In this document: positions 61,942 to 64,000 of the stretch, one piece after another
Numbering within the stretch: the stretch's first letter is position 1
How the letters are laid out: every line of letters begins with the position of its first letter
Origin: Epiperipatus broadwayi
Lineage: Eukaryota > Onychophora > Udeonychophora > Euonychophora > Peripatidae
DNA: 64,000 bases
Reading direction: 5' to 3'
Assembly: GCA_028023455.1 (NCBI GenBank)
Contig: JAQFVV010006274.1
Coordinates: forward strand, 186,001 to 250,000
The notes under the pieces: generated by a model
Database searches by the model: none
What the model was told of the DNA's origin: nothing
Seen by the model: the letters and a program-made list of their open reading frames with translations, nothing else
Made by a program: the position numbers and the translations under genes

Positions 61942-64000
61942 TATATTTATATGATAATCTTCAAACAATTAAATAATCATAAACACCAAAAATAAAAATT
62001 GCTTAACATTATTGTAGTCATGCAGTAATTTTGAAAAATTCAATAATTAAATTTATCCCTATAAATGTGTAGGCAATATAGTCATACTGCTGGTAGCTGC
62101 AAATATATAGCAGAAAAATCAACTCCATTGAAATGAATTCTTAATCTCTATATTACACCTCTTTTTATATCTCTCTTCTGTAAAAAAATATAATTTAATA
62201 TTATACACATCAAATTCTTATACAAATTTTTTAATGAGTCCAACTCCTTATATTCTACATCATACTTTTTTGACATATCCATTAAAACAATCCCATTCAA
62301 TCTATAAAATGTCTTTTCTAGATTACTGAAATAAATAAATAATTTATTTTCGTTTTATATATCTTAAAAAATTCTTAGTTCAAATGCATTTCTTCCCCCC
62401 CCCCCCTTTTATTCTATGTTGTAAATTTTTCTTCAAGCAAAAAGCATGCCCATACTTTTGAGAATTTTAATAACATTTTAGTTACTTATAAGATTAATCA
62501 AATTATTCCAAAATTCTCATATTTCATTAAATTAGATATTTTCTCTAATAGGATCATAACTTTTAAAATCAAATATACTGCTTATCCTCCACATGTCGTA
62601 AGTTACATTACAAATACCAAATAATTATCTCAAATTCTTTTTTTTTATAGATTTTAATATTTCGAAAAAACCTTATTAAATCTTAGTGCTTTATTATCAT
62701 CAACATACTTATACATATTAACTTTTTCATTATTGAACAACTAGTATTTTATTCTCATTTTCTCATTACTATACATTATTTAAGATATTTAGACTTCCAA
62801 TGCTAATTTTCCAAATATATTTTTAAATATAAAAACTATAAAAAGGCTTCATATGGATAGTTTTAAAGTCAATTATTTTGGAAGTTGTTTACAGATGCAC
62901 ATTTTTTGGATAGTAATGTTGCATATAGATAGTAGTAAAGAATCTGTTATGTTGCATTTTTATATTATTTTTGTTAATGGATGTTTTAAAATTTGAAAAT
63001 GTTTAGTCTATTTTGAAGACAAAGAAAAAAAATTTAAACCTAAGTTAAGATGTAATGAATATATTATAATGCTATGGTTAACATATAATGAATATATCAT
63101 AAATCTGTTTTAATTCTTAACTTTTATTTTGAAAATCTCTGGATTAATATATCAGTTATTCTGAACAGATTAATACATCAGTAAAATGCCTTTAAATCAT
63201 AATTAAGGAATATTGGAGGGTGGGGGTTTAGATTAGGTCAATTAAATGGAACAATTATGCTTAGCCTATTACTTGATTTCCCAAACAATTGACTATATAA
63301 TCATTTAATTTATTTTTAATGAATCTAACAAAGATGTACAAAATTTATTTTTCAAATAATTTATTAGGTGTGTGCTGTCAAAAATATTAAATTTTTTCAA
63401 ATTATAAGGATTTTTCTGCATTTCAAAACAAGTTTGCTTGTATACAATTATTTTCAATTTCTATTAAGTATTATTACATTATGTTGTTTTAAGATAGTAA
63501 TTTTCAACATTATTGTTGTCAATGCTTTTACTGACATTTTTTTCTCTGTTTTAGCTGGATATTAATCTTCTTCAGCGTTATACCTGATAATATATTAAAG
63601 AGTAAAACAAATCATATTAAAAATTATTATAATATGTTGCCATTTATAAATAATGAAGAAAAAAGCTAACCAGTTGAAGCAGAGGCAAAAAAAAAAAAAA
63701 AACATCATTAAAACAAAACAAAACAGTGAAAACAATAAAAAGCCAATTTATACCTTATAACAGCATAATACAATAAGTTACTAAGTTTCACATTAAAAAT
63801 TTCACAATATTATCAATTTTTCTAACATTACCTTGAAAATCTACATTGTGTAGCTTTAAGATATTTCAAACTTAAAATTTGAAAAATATTCTCTTTAAAC
63901 TACAATATACAAAAGTAGATAAAAAAAACATTTATGGAGCAAAGATTTTTGAACAGCCTTTAATAGCAAGATAGGAGAAGACAATATCTAGTAATATAGT
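61942..64000. other. AT-rich sequence without recognised gene
   Basis: Homopolymer tracts (a C run at about 62395-62407, an A run at about 63688-63704) but no recognisable coding, RNA or bordered repeat. The 65-codon ORF at 63368-63565 is hydrophobic and Ile/Phe-rich, as expected by chance in this composition. Confidence 0.4.

Noticed and set aside
1-64000. CRISPR arrays, prokaryotic operons, rRNA and intact tRNA genes
   Set aside because: None seen. The tandem repeats lack the spacer structure of a CRISPR array and the sequence is eukaryotic in character.

Overview
This is AT-rich (about three quarters A+T by eye), gene-poor DNA from a eukaryote, almost certainly an invertebrate animal. It has no operons or dense ORFs, abundant microsatellites, and layers of decayed transposable elements. 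An EN+ Penelope-like element, an APE-endonuclease LINE with an SGNH-type ORF1, and coiled-coil gag remnants recall chelicerate repeats, but the species cannot be fixed from this window. Only one exon of a possible host gene is visible (minus strand, 6039-6257).

Layout: 1137-2090 minus, a decayed Penelope-like element (PLE) with RT motif C, thumb and GIY-YIG endonuclease. 6039-6257, candidate last exon. 6560-11095, a second PLE in palindromic form, its left arm split by a 3.3 kb noncoding element (A1). 12279-19876, an LTR retrotransposon on the minus strand with 2.1 kb LTRs, a TSD, PBS and PPT positions, and a gag-like remnant; its left LTR carries a foldback insertion with two hammerhead ribozymes. 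About 21135-23040, remnants of a second gag-bearing element. 28611-31620 (B), 35346-38062 (C), 55407-58051 (D) and 58843-61941 (A2) are further noncoding elements of the A1 type; 25584-27692 (E) and 38073-43150 (F) are weaker candidates. 52192-58620 is a 5'-truncated LINE split by D. The rest is AT-rich sequence with small palindromes and tandem repeats.

The most interesting signal is the group A1/A2/B/C/D. These are 2.6-3.3 kb elements without coding capacity and with mostly unrelated interiors, but they share one architecture. A 5' end near TTGTRCCRGTCRAAAA is followed within about 110 bp by a GATTCAAACCC-type motif. The inverse motif GGGTTYRAAC lies 67-82 bp from the 3' end. A terminal hairpin TGAARC...GYTTCA plus one final A closes the element, always against TA repeats. 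One copy sits inside a LINE reading frame and one inside a PLE coding stretch, so they are mobile. They look like non-autonomous, possibly rolling-circle-like, elements that target TA tracts. Together the five occupy about 14.7 kb (23%) of the window.

The second notable system is the foldback repeat at 12429-12915. Its arms each encode a hammerhead ribozyme, as known from Penelope-like elements, and it is flanked by a 15-bp target duplication whose empty site is preserved in the sister LTR.
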